From: Acidocella facilis ATCC 35904
GTDB lineage: Bacteria > Pseudomonadota > Alphaproteobacteria > Acetobacterales > Acetobacteraceae
NCBI RefSeq assembly: GCF_000687875.1
Contig: NZ_JHYG01000007.1
Location: 1 to 64,000 of the forward strand
DNA: 64,000 bases
Direction of reading: 5' to 3'
Under the pieces are notes generated by a model. That model saw only the letters and a program-made list of their open reading frames with translations. It ran no database searches and was not told the DNA's origin. Shown here piece by piece: positions 42,547 to 55,247 of this stretch. Position numbers and translations under genes: made by a program. Position 1 is the stretch's first letter. Each line of letters opens with the position of its first letter.

Positions 42547-43923
42547 TCAGGGGCCGCTATGCAGCGTGATCTCGCGCATCCGCCAGCTCAAAGCCAGCCC
42601 GCCCAGTGCCATCGCCAGGCAAAGCCCGAAGCCCAGCCGGTAGCCACTGACCGGGTCGGCAAAGCCGCCATCCAGGGCGGCGCCGGCCAAGGTGGCGCCG
42701 AACACCCCGCCAATCGCCCGCAACAGCAGCAGCATGCCGGTGGCGATGCCGATTTCCGGCAGATCGGTCAGCGCCTGCACCGCCAGGATGGTGGTGGGCT
42801 GCAGCATCCCCACCCCGAAGCCAATCAGTGCCGAGACCGGCACCGGGGCGAGGAGCGGGTTGAGCGTCATCACCAGAAATGCCGTGGAGGCGAGGCTGGT
42901 GCCGGTGACGAACATCGCCCGCAGCTTGCCCGTCCGCCGGGCGATCTGTCCGGCCGTATAGGCCCCCGCGACGCCGGTGAGCAGGAATGGCACCAGCTCG
43001 ATGCCGGCCTGGGCCGGCTTGTCGTGAAAGAAGCGCTGCAGCAGCAGGGGGAACATGAAGATGGCGCCGAACAGGGCGAAATTATTCAGCGCCGCCAGGG
43101 CGATGGTGCCGCGCAGCCGGATCAGCAGGCCGGAGGGCATCAGCGGGTGCGGGCTGCGCCGCTGCTGGACGCGCAGGGCGAGGAGTCCGAGCAGGCCGGC
43201 CAGCACCAGCCCCGCTTCCGGCCAGGAGAGCCAGCGCAGATCCACCCCGCCCAGGCTGATCGCCAGCAGCAGCAATGTGCTGGCGCCGATCAGCAGCCCC
43301 GCGCCGCTGAGATCGAACCGGCCGCGACGGCCATTGATCGGCAGATCCTTCAGCCCGCGTATGCATAGCGCCAGGGCGCACAGCCCTAGCGGCAGATTGA
43401 CCCAGAAAATATAACGCCAGGAGAGATTCTGCGCGAGCCAGCCGCCCACCACCGGCCCCGCGCCGGAGGCCAGCGCCCACATCGAGGCGAAATAGGCCTG
43501 GTAGCGCCCGCGCTCGCGCGGCGGCACCGCATCCGCCACCGCCGCCTGGGAGACGGTGATCAGCGCGCCGCCGGCCAGCCCCTGCAAGGCCCGGCCCAGC
43601 AGCAAGGCCGGCACCGACCAGGCCATGGCGCAGAAGAGGCTGGTGAGCACGAAGGCGACGAGAGCCGGGCCCAGCACCTTGGCACGGCCGAACTGGTCCG
43701 AGAGTTTGCCATAAAGCGGGGTGGTGGCGGTGGAGGCGAGCAGATAGGCCGAGACCACCCAGGAGAGATGCGTCTGGCCGTGCAGGCTTTGCGCCATTTG
43801 CGGGATGGCGGGCAGCACCACGGTCTGGTCCAGCGCGGCCAGGAGCATGCACAGCATCACCCCCTGGACGACGCGCAGGCGCTCGACGTGGCTATAGCGG
43901 CGCGGCTTTGCCTGCCCGTCCAT
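42547..43923 (-). CDS. MFS drug exporter, DHA2 (EmrB/QacA-like)
   Basis: 458 aa, 13-14 membrane helices. DHA2 signatures: MLCMLLAALDQTVVLPAIPQMA in helix 1 (motif D1), PLYGKLSDQFGRAKVL (motif A, about 75-90), and LGRALQGLAGGALITVSQAA (motif B/C region). It probably expels toxic organic compounds using the proton gradient. No EmrA-like adaptor is adjacent. Divergent from the DUF2889 gene. Confidence 0.85.
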   Translation of the reverse strand: MDGQAKPRRYSHVERLRVVQGVMLCMLLAALDQTVVLPAIPQMAQSLHGQTHLSWVVSAYLLASTATTPLYGKLSDQFGRAKVLGPALVAFVLTSLFCAMAWSVPALLLGRALQGLAGGALITVSQAAVADAVPPRERGRYQAYFASMWALASGAGPVVGGWLAQNLSWRYIFWVNLPLGLCALALCIRGLKDLPINGRRGRFDLSGAGLLIGASTLLLLAISLGGVDLRWLSWPEAGLVLAGLLGLLALRVQQRRSPHPLMPSGLLIRLRGTIALAALNNFALFGAIFMFPLLLQRFFHDKPAQAGIELVPFLLTGVAGAYTAGQIARRTGKLRAMFVTGTSLASTAFLVMTLNPLLAPVPVSALIGFGVGMLQPTTILAVQALTDLPEIGIATGMLLLLRAIGGVFGATLAGAALDGGFADPVSGYRLGFGLCLAMALGGLALSWRMREITLHSGP

Positions 43924-44020
43924 GGCTGATCATCCTTATCGGCAATTGTGCTGACCCTTTTGGCCATGGCATGGATTTTGGCAAGATTGCCCGCGCCGGG
44001 CCCAGCCATAGGAAACAAGT

Positions 44021-44593
44021 ATGCCTCTCTCCGCCGCCACCGCCCCCCGCCGCCTGCTGCACACCCGCGAGGTGACGCTGCAAGGCTATCTGCGCGAGGA
44101 CGGGCTGATCGAGGTCGAGGCGCGGATGACCGATGTGAAGAGCTACAGCATGGCCAATATCGACCGCGCCGGCATCCCCGCCGGGGTGCCGCTGCATGAT
44201 ATGTGGATTCGCATGACCCTGACCGTCGAGGAGATGGAAATCGTCGCCTGCGAGGCGGCGATGGATTCGACACCCTATAATATATGCCCGCAAACCGCGC
44301 CGAATATGGCGCGGCTGGTCGGCCTGAAGATCGGCAAGGGGTTTTTGCGCGCCGCCGCGCAGCGCGTGGGCGGGGTTGAGGGCTGCACACATCTGCGCGA
44401 ATTGCTGCAGCCGGTGGCCACCACCGCCTACCAGACCCGCTATTCCGTGCTCAATCACGGGCCCGACGGGGGAGAGGGCAAGGACAAGCCGGGCCTGGCG
44501 CCGGCACTGCTGAATACGTGCCATTCTTACAATGAAACCGGGCCGGTGGTGGCGAGGCTGCGCGCGGAGGCGGAACTCTCTGCGCCAAACTGA
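44021..44593 (+). CDS. DUF2889 protein
   Basis: 190 aa. Recognisable DUF2889 pattern: LHTREVTLQGYLREDGLIEVEARMTDVKSY, PLHDMWIRMTLTVEEMEIVACEAAM, CPQTAPNMARLVGLKIGKGFLRA, GGVEGCTHLRELLQPVATTA and the C-terminal LLNTCHSYNETGPVV. Cys residues in the CPQ, GCTH and NTCHSY motifs are conserved in the family and might bind metal. Function unknown. Cytoplasmic. Confidence 0.8.
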   Translation: MPLSAATAPRRLLHTREVTLQGYLREDGLIEVEARMTDVKSYSMANIDRAGIPAGVPLHDMWIRMTLTVEEMEIVACEAAMDSTPYNICPQTAPNMARLVGLKIGKGFLRAAAQRVGGVEGCTHLRELLQPVATTAYQTRYSVLNHGPDGGEGKDKPGLAPALLNTCHSYNETGPVVARLRAEAELSAPN

Positions 44594-44733
44594 CACAAAC
44601 CAAGGGCTTGATGCGCCGTTTGCGGGGGCGGGGCACTTATGGCCTTGCTGCGGCGGAAACCCTATGTTACTGCCCCGCCAAGCCTTGCAAGAGGCATTAT
44701 ATTTCAGAGCACGGCAACAAGGCAGGATAAACT

Positions 44734-45297
44734 TTGGTCGATATCACGGATAATCGTGTCACTGGCCTGGCCGGGCGTTACGCCGCGGCGCTGTACGCGC
44801 TGGCGCATGAGCAAGGCGCGCTGGACCAGACCGTCGAGCAGATCGCGGCGCTGGGCCGCCTGATCAAGGAGAGCAAGCCTCTCGCCGCGTTGATCGCCAA
44901 CCCGCTGACCGACATCGCCCAGGCCGGCAAGGCGCTGGATGAGGCGCTGGCGGCGCAGGGCGTGTCGACACTGGTGCGGCATTTTGTCGGAGTCGTCGCC
45001 GCGAATCGCCGCCTGCGCGACCTGCCGATGCTGATCCAGGGCTTCGGCGCCTATGCCGCCGCCAAGCGTGGCGAGGCCGTCGCGGTGGTCACCTCCGCCC
45101 ACGCCTTGTCCGATACCCAGCGCGCCCAGCTCACCGCCCGCCTGGCCGAAGCTGGCCATGGCACGGTGCGGCTGATTGAAAAGCTCGATGCCGGGCTGCT
45201 CGGCGGTCTGCGCCTGCAGATCGGCGACAAGCTCTACGACACCACCCTCAAATCGCGCCTTAACCGGCTGAATTATTCTCTCAAGGGAGCTGCCTGA
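44734..45297 (+). CDS. atpH: F1 ATP synthase delta subunit
   Basis: 187 aa from a TTG start, GGCAGGA 6 nt upstream. Peripheral-stalk subunit linking F1 to the b subunits. N-terminal helical domain [23 protein letters not shown]-terminal [23 protein letters not shown], then [30 protein letters not shown], which is the family hallmark. First gene of atpHAGDC; the Fo genes are elsewhere, as usual in alphaproteobacteria. The next gene starts one base after its stop. Confidence 0.93.
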   Translation: MVDITDNRVTGLAGRYAAALYALAHEQGALDQTVEQIAALGRLIKESKPLAALIANPLTDIAQAGKALDEALAAQGVSTLVRHFVGVVAANRRLRDLPMLIQGFGAYAAAKRGEAVAVVTSAHALSDTQRAQLTARLAEAGHGTVRLIEKLDAGLLGGLRLQIGDKLYDTTLKSRLNRLNYSLKGAA

Positions 45298-45298
45298 T

Positions 45299-46831
<1,533 letters not shown>

Positions 46832-46835
46832 GCCC

Positions 46836-49155
<2,320 letters not shown>

Positions 49156-49158
49156 TCC

Positions 49159-49575
49159 ATGCCCTTGGCCCTGGAAATCATCAGCCCGGAGCGGCTGCTG
49201 CTGGCCCGTGAGGTCGACATGGTCGTGGTTCCGGGGACGGAAGGCGATCTCGGCATCCTGCCGGGCCATTCCAAGCTGGTCACCAGCCTGCGCGGCGGGC
49301 TGGTCGATATCTACGAGGCCGGGAAGATCACCGACCGCTTTTTTGTCACCGGCGGTTTCGCCGAGGTGACGGAAGGCCGCTGCTCGGTGCTGGCGGACGA
49401 GATCATCCGCCAGGCTGATCTCGATCCGGCGGCGGCGCAGGCGAAGCTGGCGGAGGCCGAGGCGGCCTTCGCGGCGGTGAACCTGCAGGATGCCGACGCC
49501 TATCGCGAAGCCTCAGATACGCTGATCTCCGCCCAGGCGATGGTGGATAGCGTGGCGCTCGCGCCCGCGGCCTGA
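49159..49575 (+). CDS. atpC: F1 ATP synthase epsilon subunit
   Basis: 138 aa. N-terminal beta-sandwich: LEIISPERLLLAREVDMVVVPGTEGDLGILPGHSKLVTSLRGG; FVTGGFAEVTEGRCSVLAD; a helical C-terminus rich in Ala/Glu. Couples rotation and inhibits ATP hydrolysis. Last gene of the operon, followed by a terminator. Confidence 0.95.
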   Translation: MPLALEIISPERLLLAREVDMVVVPGTEGDLGILPGHSKLVTSLRGGLVDIYEAGKITDRFFVTGGFAEVTEGRCSVLADEIIRQADLDPAAAQAKLAEAEAAFAAVNLQDADAYREASDTLISAQAMVDSVALAPAA

Positions 49576-49604
49576 AATTTTTACGTTGCTCCCTGAGTAA
49601 CCTT

Positions 49605-49632
49605 AAGGCGCCCCTCGCGGGGCGCCTTTTTT
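49605..49632 (+). terminator. Intrinsic terminator of the atp operon
   Basis: GGCGCCCC / GGGGCGCC stem with TCGC loop, preceded by AA and followed by TTTTTT. Its A side also suits weak termination of the convergent hydrolase gene. Confidence 0.9.
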
Positions 49633-49665
49633 ATGGGCCGGCGCAGCGGTGGACTCCGAGCGCTG

Positions 49666-50427
49666 TCAGTTCTCGTATTTTTTCACGATTGGGGCGATGG
49701 CCTGGGCGATCATCGTCATGCCCTCACGGTCAGGATGCAAGGCCGGCTCCGGTGGGGTGAGATGCGGATCGACAAAGAGCGAGGCGTCCACCTTGCCGTC
49801 CTTGATGAACAGATGCCGCAGATCGACGAAGGTGACGCCTTCATTCCCCTCATAGTGCTTGGCGAGATCGGCGTTGGTGGCGATGGTCTGCGCATCCACC
49901 CAGGGGCCGCGAATGCAGGGCAGCACGCCCAGCAGCAGGATATGCGCCCCGGGCAGGCGCTTCTGGGTGTTCGCCACCACGGATTCGATGCCGGGCACCG
50001 TCATCGCGGCGTCCCAATGTACCCGGCCGAAATTATTGGCGCCGATCAGGATGATGGCGAGCTTCAGGTGCAGCCCTGCCACCTGGCCATGGTCGAGCCG
50101 CCAGATCAGCGAGGCGGTGGTGTCGCCGATGAAGCCGAAATCCAGCGCGTCATAGGGGCCGTAATATTTGTCCCAGACCGGCTTGATGTCGTCATAGCCA
50201 TGCCCGCCCTGGCGCTGCCAGTAATAGGTGATCGAATCGCCCAGCCAGACCAGCCTGGCGTTGGGATGCGCGGCCTTCTCGACCAGCGTGGCGTGCCAGC
50301 GGGCATTCCACCAGGGCAGGTCGGTGCGGCCGATCGGCGCCTCGGCGAGATTGACCTTGGCTTGGGCGGCGGTGGGGGCGAAGGCAGGGGCGAGCAGCAG
50401 GGCGGCCGCCAGCAGAGCGCGCCTCAC
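49666..50427 (-). CDS. SGNH/GDSL-type secreted hydrolase
   Basis: 253 aa from the GTG at 50427, which overlaps the uppP stop (GTGA) and gives a perfect signal peptide (RRALLAAALLLAPAFAPTAAQA). A longer frame would start inside uppP. SGNH blocks: block I LVWLGDSITYYW (Ser nucleophile), block II GFIGDTTASLIWRL, block III GANNFGRVHWDA (Asn), block V near the end DPHLTPPEPALHPDREG (Asp/His pair). Probably a periplasmic esterase or acetylhydrolase acting on a glycan; coupling to uppP points to envelope polymers. Substrate unknown. Confidence 0.8.
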   Translation of the reverse strand: MRRALLAAALLLAPAFAPTAAQAKVNLAEAPIGRTDLPWWNARWHATLVEKAAHPNARLVWLGDSITYYWQRQGGHGYDDIKPVWDKYYGPYDALDFGFIGDTTASLIWRLDHGQVAGLHLKLAIILIGANNFGRVHWDAAMTVPGIESVVANTQKRLPGAHILLLGVLPCIRGPWVDAQTIATNADLAKHYEGNEGVTFVDLRHLFIKDGKVDASLFVDPHLTPPEPALHPDREGMTMIAQAIAPIVKKYEN

Positions 50428-51257
50428 AGCCCGCCCCACAGCAGCGCCAGCGAAGCCACGCCGGCCAGCGCGCAATAGATCGCGAACGGCTTCATCGCCC
50501 ACTCATCATGGTCCTTGAAATAGCGCATCAGGAAGGCGGTGCTGGCATAGGCGACGATGCCGGAGACGATGGCCGCCACCAGCGAGATGCCGAACAGCGC
50601 ATGCAGCTCATGCGCCTTGATCAGCTTCGGCACTTCGGCGGCGGCGGCGGCGAGGATCACTGGCGTGCCCATCAGGAAGGAGAATTTCGCCGCCCCGGCA
50701 TAGGAGATGCCGCGCTGCAACCCGCCGACGATGGCCGCCCCCGAGCGCGAAATTCCCGGCAGGAAGGCCAGGCACTGGAAGATGCCGATGATCAGCGCGT
50801 CCACATAGCCGATGGTGGTGCCGCGCAAAGGCTGGCCGCGCCGGCGCTCGCCGGCCAGCAGCACGATGGCGTTGAGGATGAGAAAGCCGGCCGCGATCAT
50901 CGGGCTGGCGAAGAGATGGGCGATATGTTTCTTCAGCAGCGCGCCGATGATCACCGCCGGGATGGTGGCGACGATCAGCTTGCCCAGCAGCGCCCGGGCG
51001 GAGGCGTTTTCGGCCTCATAGCCCAGCCCCAGCACGCCGCGCGCCATCACCAGCCATTCCACATAGAAATAGGCGATCAGCCCGAAGGCGGTGCCCAGAT
51101 GCAGCATCACCAGGAAAGGCAGGAAGCTCGGCGCCGCCTGGTCCACATGCCAATGCAGCAAGGCCGGCACCACCACCGCATGGCCCAGCGAGCTGACGGG
51201 GAAGAGTTCCGTCGCCCCCTGCAGGATGGCAAACAGCACGGCATGCAATAAATCCAT
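50424..51257 (-). CDS. uppP: Undecaprenyl-diphosphate phosphatase (BacA/UppP)
   Basis: 277 aa, eight membrane helices. Motif 1 ILQGATELFPVSSLGHAVV (about 11-29; Glu and Ser catalytic region) and motif 2 CLAFLPGISRSGAAIVGGL (Arg). It dephosphorylates undecaprenyl pyrophosphate to recycle the lipid carrier for peptidoglycan and glycan export; overproduction gives bacitracin resistance. The stop overlaps the SGNH hydrolase start. Confidence 0.95.
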   Translation of the reverse strand: MDLLHAVLFAILQGATELFPVSSLGHAVVVPALLHWHVDQAAPSFLPFLVMLHLGTAFGLIAYFYVEWLVMARGVLGLGYEAENASARALLGKLIVATIPAVIIGALLKKHIAHLFASPMIAAGFLILNAIVLLAGERRRGQPLRGTTIGYVDALIIGIFQCLAFLPGISRSGAAIVGGLQRGISYAGAAKFSFLMGTPVILAAAAAEVPKLIKAHELHALFGISLVAAIVSGIVAYASTAFLMRYFKDHDEWAMKPFAIYCALAGVASLALLWGGL

Positions 51258-51345
51258 GAAATCATCCCCTCAGCTATGGCGCGGTCAAGCCGGACGCCCC
51301 ATTTGCTGCTTCGCAGAATTTTCCCGCGCCGTTAAGTCGAGGCCC

Positions 51346-52512
51346 ATGTCTGAATCATCTCCGTCCCGACAAATGGTCGGGTTGCTTGCCGCCTCCTGCG
51401 GGATTGTCGTGGCGAATATTTATTATGCGCAGCCGCTGATCGGGTTGATCGGCCCGGCGCTGCATATGGGCGGGCAGGCGGAAAGCCTGATCGTGACCCT
51501 GACCCAGCTCGGCTATGCGGCGGGGCTGCTGTTCCTGGTGCCGCTGGGGGATCTGGTGGAGAATCGGCGCCTGGTGGTGCTGACCATCTCGGCGGCGATC
51601 ATCCCGCTGCTGCTGGCTGGATTCGCCTGGGATGCGCGGGTGATGCTGGTGGTCTCGGCCTTGATCGGGGTGACCTCGGTGGCGGTGCAGATGCTGATCC
51701 CGCTGGCGGCGCACCTGACACCTGAACATCAGCGCGGCAAGGTGGTGGGGATGGTGACCTCCGGGCTGCTGTTCGGCATCCTGCTGTCGCGGCCTGTCGC
51801 CTCGACCATCGCGGCGTTCTCCTCCTGGCGGATGGTGTTCTTTCTCTCCGCCGCGGCGATGGCCGGGATGGCGGTGCTGCTGAGCCGCAAATTGCCGCAT
51901 CGGCAGCCGGCGGCGAACCATCATTATTTCGCGCTGCTGGGCTCCTTGTTCACGCTGCCGCTGCGCTTCGCGGTGCTGCGCCAGCGCGCCTTGGTGCATG
52001 CCGCGTGCTTTGCCGGGTTCTCGCTGTTCTGGACCGGGGTGCCGCTTTATCTGGCCGCACAGTTCGGCTTCACCCAGCGCGGTATCGCGGTGTTCGCGCT
52101 GGTGGGCGCGGCGGGGGCGCTGGTGGCGCCCTGGGCCGGGCATATGGCGGATCGCGGCCATACGCGCGCCGGCACCATCCTGGCGCTGCTGGGCGTGATG
52201 CTGGCCTTTCTCATCGCGGCTTTGGGGGCGCAGATCCATTCGGTGCTGATGCTGGCGCTGGCCGGCATCGTGCTGGATTCGGCGGTGCAGACCAATCTCG
52301 TGCTCAGCCAGCGCTCGATCTATATTCTCGCCCCTGAACTGCGTTCGCGGCTGAATGGCGTGTTCATGGCCGGGTTTTTTCTCGGCGGCGCGGCGGGCTC
52401 GGCCGCTTGCGGCGTGCTGTTGGCGCAAGGTGGCTGGATTGGGCTGTGCATCGCCGGCGGGGCTTTGGGGCTGGTGGGGCTGGGCTATTTTCTCAGCGTG
52501 CGCCGGAGATGA
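51346..52512 (+). CDS. MFS transporter, YnfM/sugar-efflux-like
   Basis: 388 aa from the ATG at 51346 (GAGG upstream). Twelve helices: an N-terminal GLLAASCGIVVANIYYAQPLIGLIG, typical of a cluster of MFS exporters often annotated as arabinose/chloramphenicol-like efflux; loop 2-3 PLGDLVENRRLVVLT; and loop 8-9 GHMADRGHTRAGT. The substrate is not predictable. The ArsB-like gene starts within its stop codon (ATGA), so the two are coupled. Confidence 0.8.
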   Translation: MSESSPSRQMVGLLAASCGIVVANIYYAQPLIGLIGPALHMGGQAESLIVTLTQLGYAAGLLFLVPLGDLVENRRLVVLTISAAIIPLLLAGFAWDARVMLVVSALIGVTSVAVQMLIPLAAHLTPEHQRGKVVGMVTSGLLFGILLSRPVASTIAAFSSWRMVFFLSAAAMAGMAVLLSRKLPHRQPAANHHYFALLGSLFTLPLRFAVLRQRALVHAACFAGFSLFWTGVPLYLAAQFGFTQRGIAVFALVGAAGALVAPWAGHMADRGHTRAGTILALLGVMLAFLIAALGAQIHSVLMLALAGIVLDSAVQTNLVLSQRSIYILAPELRSRLNGVFMAGFFLGGAAGSAACGVLLAQGGWIGLCIAGGALGLVGLGYFLSVRRR

Positions 52513-53729
52513 GCCTTGGTCTTGTGTTGCTGATCGTCGCGGTCAGCCTGGGCTGCATCATGGCGCGGCCCTTCGGGATGAAGGAGGCTTGGCCGGCTCT
52601 GGCCGGGGCATTGCTGCTGGTGGGCCTAAGCGCGCTCTCGCCGCGTGGCGCGCTGGCGGCGGTGGGGCAGGGGACGCAGGTTTACCTGTTTCTCATCGGC
52701 ATGATGCTGCTGGCCGAGCTGGCGGTGCTGGAAGGCGTGTTCGACTGGGCGGCGGCGCATCTGGCGCGCTGGGCCGGGGGCTCGGCGCTGGCGCTGTTCA
52801 CGCTGGTTTACGCGCTGGCGGTGGTGATTACGGCGCTGCTCTCCAATGATGCGACGGCGGTGGTGTTCACCCCGGCCGTTGCCGCCATGGCCGGGGCGGC
52901 GGGGGCGCGGGACAAGCTGCCTTATCTGCTGATCTGCGCTTTCGTCGCCAATGCCGCCTCGTTCCTGCTGCCGATTTCAAATCCGGCCAATCTGGTGCTG
53001 TTCGATGGGCATATGCCGCGCCTGGGGGAATGGCTGCGATTGTTCGGTCTGGCCTCGGTGCTGGCAATCCTGGCGAGTTACGCGACCTTGTGGCTGACCC
53101 AGAAGGCGCATCTGCGCGAGAGGTTGCAGGTGCCGGATGAGAGCGTGCCACTGCGCACCGGCGGGCGCTGGACGCTGGCCGGGCTCGGGGTGGCGGCGCT
53201 GCTGCTGATCGCCGCGGCGGCCTTTGGCTGGGCCTTGGGCACGCTGACCTTCCTGCTCGGGGCCGGGTGCCTGGTGCTGGTCAGCCTGCTGACGCGCACC
53301 CCACCCTGGCAGGCCCTGCGCGGCGTCTCTTGGAGTGTGCTGCCGCTGGTGGCCGGGCTGTTCGTGATGGTGGCGGCGTTGGACCAGGCCGGGCTGGTGC
53401 GGGTGCTCTCCGGCTTCGCGCATGCCGGGATTGGGCCAATAGGTGCCGGGCTGGGGCTGCTCAGCAATCTCGCCAATAACCTGCCGGTCGGGCTGCTGGC
53501 GGCGCATCTCTTCGCCCAGGCCCCGGCCGGGGCGAAGGCGGCGGCGCTGATCGGGGTGGATCTGGGGCCAAACCTCTCCGTCACCGGCTCGCTGGCGACG
53601 ATCCTCTGGCTGAATGCGCTGCGCCGCGAGGGGCTGGCGATGAGCGCCTGGCGGTTCCTGGCGCTGGGCGCGGTGATGATGCCGCCTGCTTTGGCACTGG
53701 CGCTGCTCGGCTTGTGGGCGAGTCTCTGA
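52509..53729 (+). CDS. ArsB/NhaD-superfamily (IT superfamily) anion or ion transporter
   Basis: 406 aa, ten to eleven helices. ArsB-like wording in both repeats: ALLSNDATAVVFTPAVAAMA (about 115-134), ANAASFLLPISNPANLVLFDG (about 150-170), then GLLSNLANNLPVGLLAAHLFA and GVDLGPNLSVTGSLATILWL in the second half. This wording is close to arsenite exporter ArsB; no arsR or arsC is adjacent, so arsenic resistance is only a possibility. Confidence 0.78.
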   Translation: MSLGLVLLIVAVSLGCIMARPFGMKEAWPALAGALLLVGLSALSPRGALAAVGQGTQVYLFLIGMMLLAELAVLEGVFDWAAAHLARWAGGSALALFTLVYALAVVITALLSNDATAVVFTPAVAAMAGAAGARDKLPYLLICAFVANAASFLLPISNPANLVLFDGHMPRLGEWLRLFGLASVLAILASYATLWLTQKAHLRERLQVPDESVPLRTGGRWTLAGLGVAALLLIAAAAFGWALGTLTFLLGAGCLVLVSLLTRTPPWQALRGVSWSVLPLVAGLFVMVAALDQAGLVRVLSGFAHAGIGPIGAGLGLLSNLANNLPVGLLAAHLFAQAPAGAKAAALIGVDLGPNLSVTGSLATILWLNALRREGLAMSAWRFLALGAVMMPPALALALLGLWASL

Positions 53730-53786
53730 CCCTTTGACAGCGTCTGGTTGTGCTGGTTTCATGCCGTTTCTGTAACGGAGGCGGGG

Positions 53787-55247
53787 ATGAGCCTGGCACG
53801 GCGCACCGCGCACGGGGCGGCCTGGAATTTCGCGACCGTGCTGGCCGAGCGCGCAGCCGGGTTTGCCATCCTGGCCTTGCTGCTGCGGGTGGTGCCGGCG
53901 CGTGATGTCGGGCTGATCGCGATTGCCTCGGCGATGTCCGAGCTGGCCAAAATAGTGGCCAATTCCGGCGCCGGCGAACAGGTGCAGGCCAGCCCTGGCG
54001 ACCGCGCGGTGGAGGCCGGGGCGTTCTGGAGCCAGCTGCTCACCGCGCTGTTGTTCATGGCCGGGTTGTGGCTGCTCGCGCCGTGGGCGGCGCGGCTCTA
54101 TCATCTGCCGTTGCTGCGGGCGGTGCTGCGGGTGATGGCGTTGAGCGTGGTGATGACCTGCTGTCTCATCGTCCCCTCGGCGCGGCTCAGCTCACAATTC
54201 CGGTTTCGTACCATCGGGCTGATCTCGCTCGGCAGCACGCTGCTCGGGGGCCTGTGCGCGCTGCCTCTGGCCTATGCCGGGCAGGGCGTCGCGGCCCTGG
54301 TGGCGCAGCGTCTGGTCGGGGTGGGCTTCTATGCGCTGGTGGCCAGCGCCTGCGCGCGCTGGGTGCCGCCGCGCCCGCCTGGCTGGGCGGTGCTGCGCGC
54401 CGGCTTCGCCTTTTCGCGCCCGCTGATGGAGGCGGCCTTTGTCGATTTCATCGCCCTCACCGGCTATGTGTTGCTGCTGGGGTTGATGCTGCCGCTGGTG
54501 GCGCTGGCGCAGTTTCGCATCGCCCAGCGCCTGCTGGAGGTGCTGCAGGAGGTGGCGTTTCTGCCCGCCCGCAAGCTGGTGCTGCCGGTACTGGTGGCGG
54601 TGCGTGACGACCCGCCGCGCCGGGCTTTGGTGTTGCGCCATATTCTCGATGCGCTGTGCCTGCTGATCTTCTTCGTCAGCGCGGTGAGCGGGGCGGCGGC
54701 GCGGCCTTTGGTGCTGCTGATGTTCGGGCCGGGCTGGGCAAGGGCGGTGCCGGTCTTCGCCATTCTCAGCCTGGTGGCGCCGAGCCTCGCCCTCTACGGC
54801 ATCATCAACCCGTTGCTCACCGCGCTGGGGCGGGTGGGGCTCGTCTCCTGGTATGCCTGGGTGAATGCGCTGAGCATGTTGGCGACCTGCTGGCTGGCCG
54901 CACCGTTCGGGTTGGCGGCGCTGGCCTGGGCGCTGGCGGCGCGCGGGGCGGCTTCCTCCTTGCTGTTTCTGCTGGCGCTGCGCCAGGGCCAGCGCGATCT
55001 GGCCTGGCCGCTCTTCCGGCTGCTGCTGGTGCCACTGGCCGGGCTGCTTGGCGCGCGGCTGGCGGGCTGGGTGGTCACGCCGCTCTTGCCGGCGGCGTTG
55101 GGGCAGGCGCTGATCCTGCAGGCGGGCATTGCGGCGTTGGCTTTCATCGGCATCGTGCTGGTTTTGGCGCCGGTGCGGCTGCGGGCCTTGGCGCGACGGC
55201 TGCGGCTGGCACTGTTTCCCTTGCCCAACCGGCCCCATGCTGGTTGA
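53787..55247 (+). CDS. Polysaccharide flippase-like (Wzx/MATE-type) membrane protein
   Basis: 486 aa from the ATG at 53787 (GGAGGCGGGG upstream). Twelve to fourteen helices in the MVF/PST fold: an N-terminal RTAHGAAWNFATVLAERAAGFAILALLL, LRVVPARDVGLIAIASAMSELA, RLSSQFRFRTIGLISLGSTL (typical Wzx loop), and LMFGPGWARAVPVFAILSLVAPSLALYG. Probably flips an undecaprenyl-linked oligosaccharide or related lipid across the inner membrane. No glycan gene cluster is next to it; the closest related function is uppP. Confidence 0.8.
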   Translation: MSLARRTAHGAAWNFATVLAERAAGFAILALLLRVVPARDVGLIAIASAMSELAKIVANSGAGEQVQASPGDRAVEAGAFWSQLLTALLFMAGLWLLAPWAARLYHLPLLRAVLRVMALSVVMTCCLIVPSARLSSQFRFRTIGLISLGSTLLGGLCALPLAYAGQGVAALVAQRLVGVGFYALVASACARWVPPRPPGWAVLRAGFAFSRPLMEAAFVDFIALTGYVLLLGLMLPLVALAQFRIAQRLLEVLQEVAFLPARKLVLPVLVAVRDDPPRRALVLRHILDALCLLIFFVSAVSGAAARPLVLLMFGPGWARAVPVFAILSLVAPSLALYGIINPLLTALGRVGLVSWYAWVNALSMLATCWLAAPFGLAALAWALAARGAASSLLFLLALRQGQRDLAWPLFRLLLVPLAGLLGARLAGWVVTPLLPAALGQALILQAGIAALAFIGIVLVLAPVRLRALARRLRLALFPLPNRPHAG

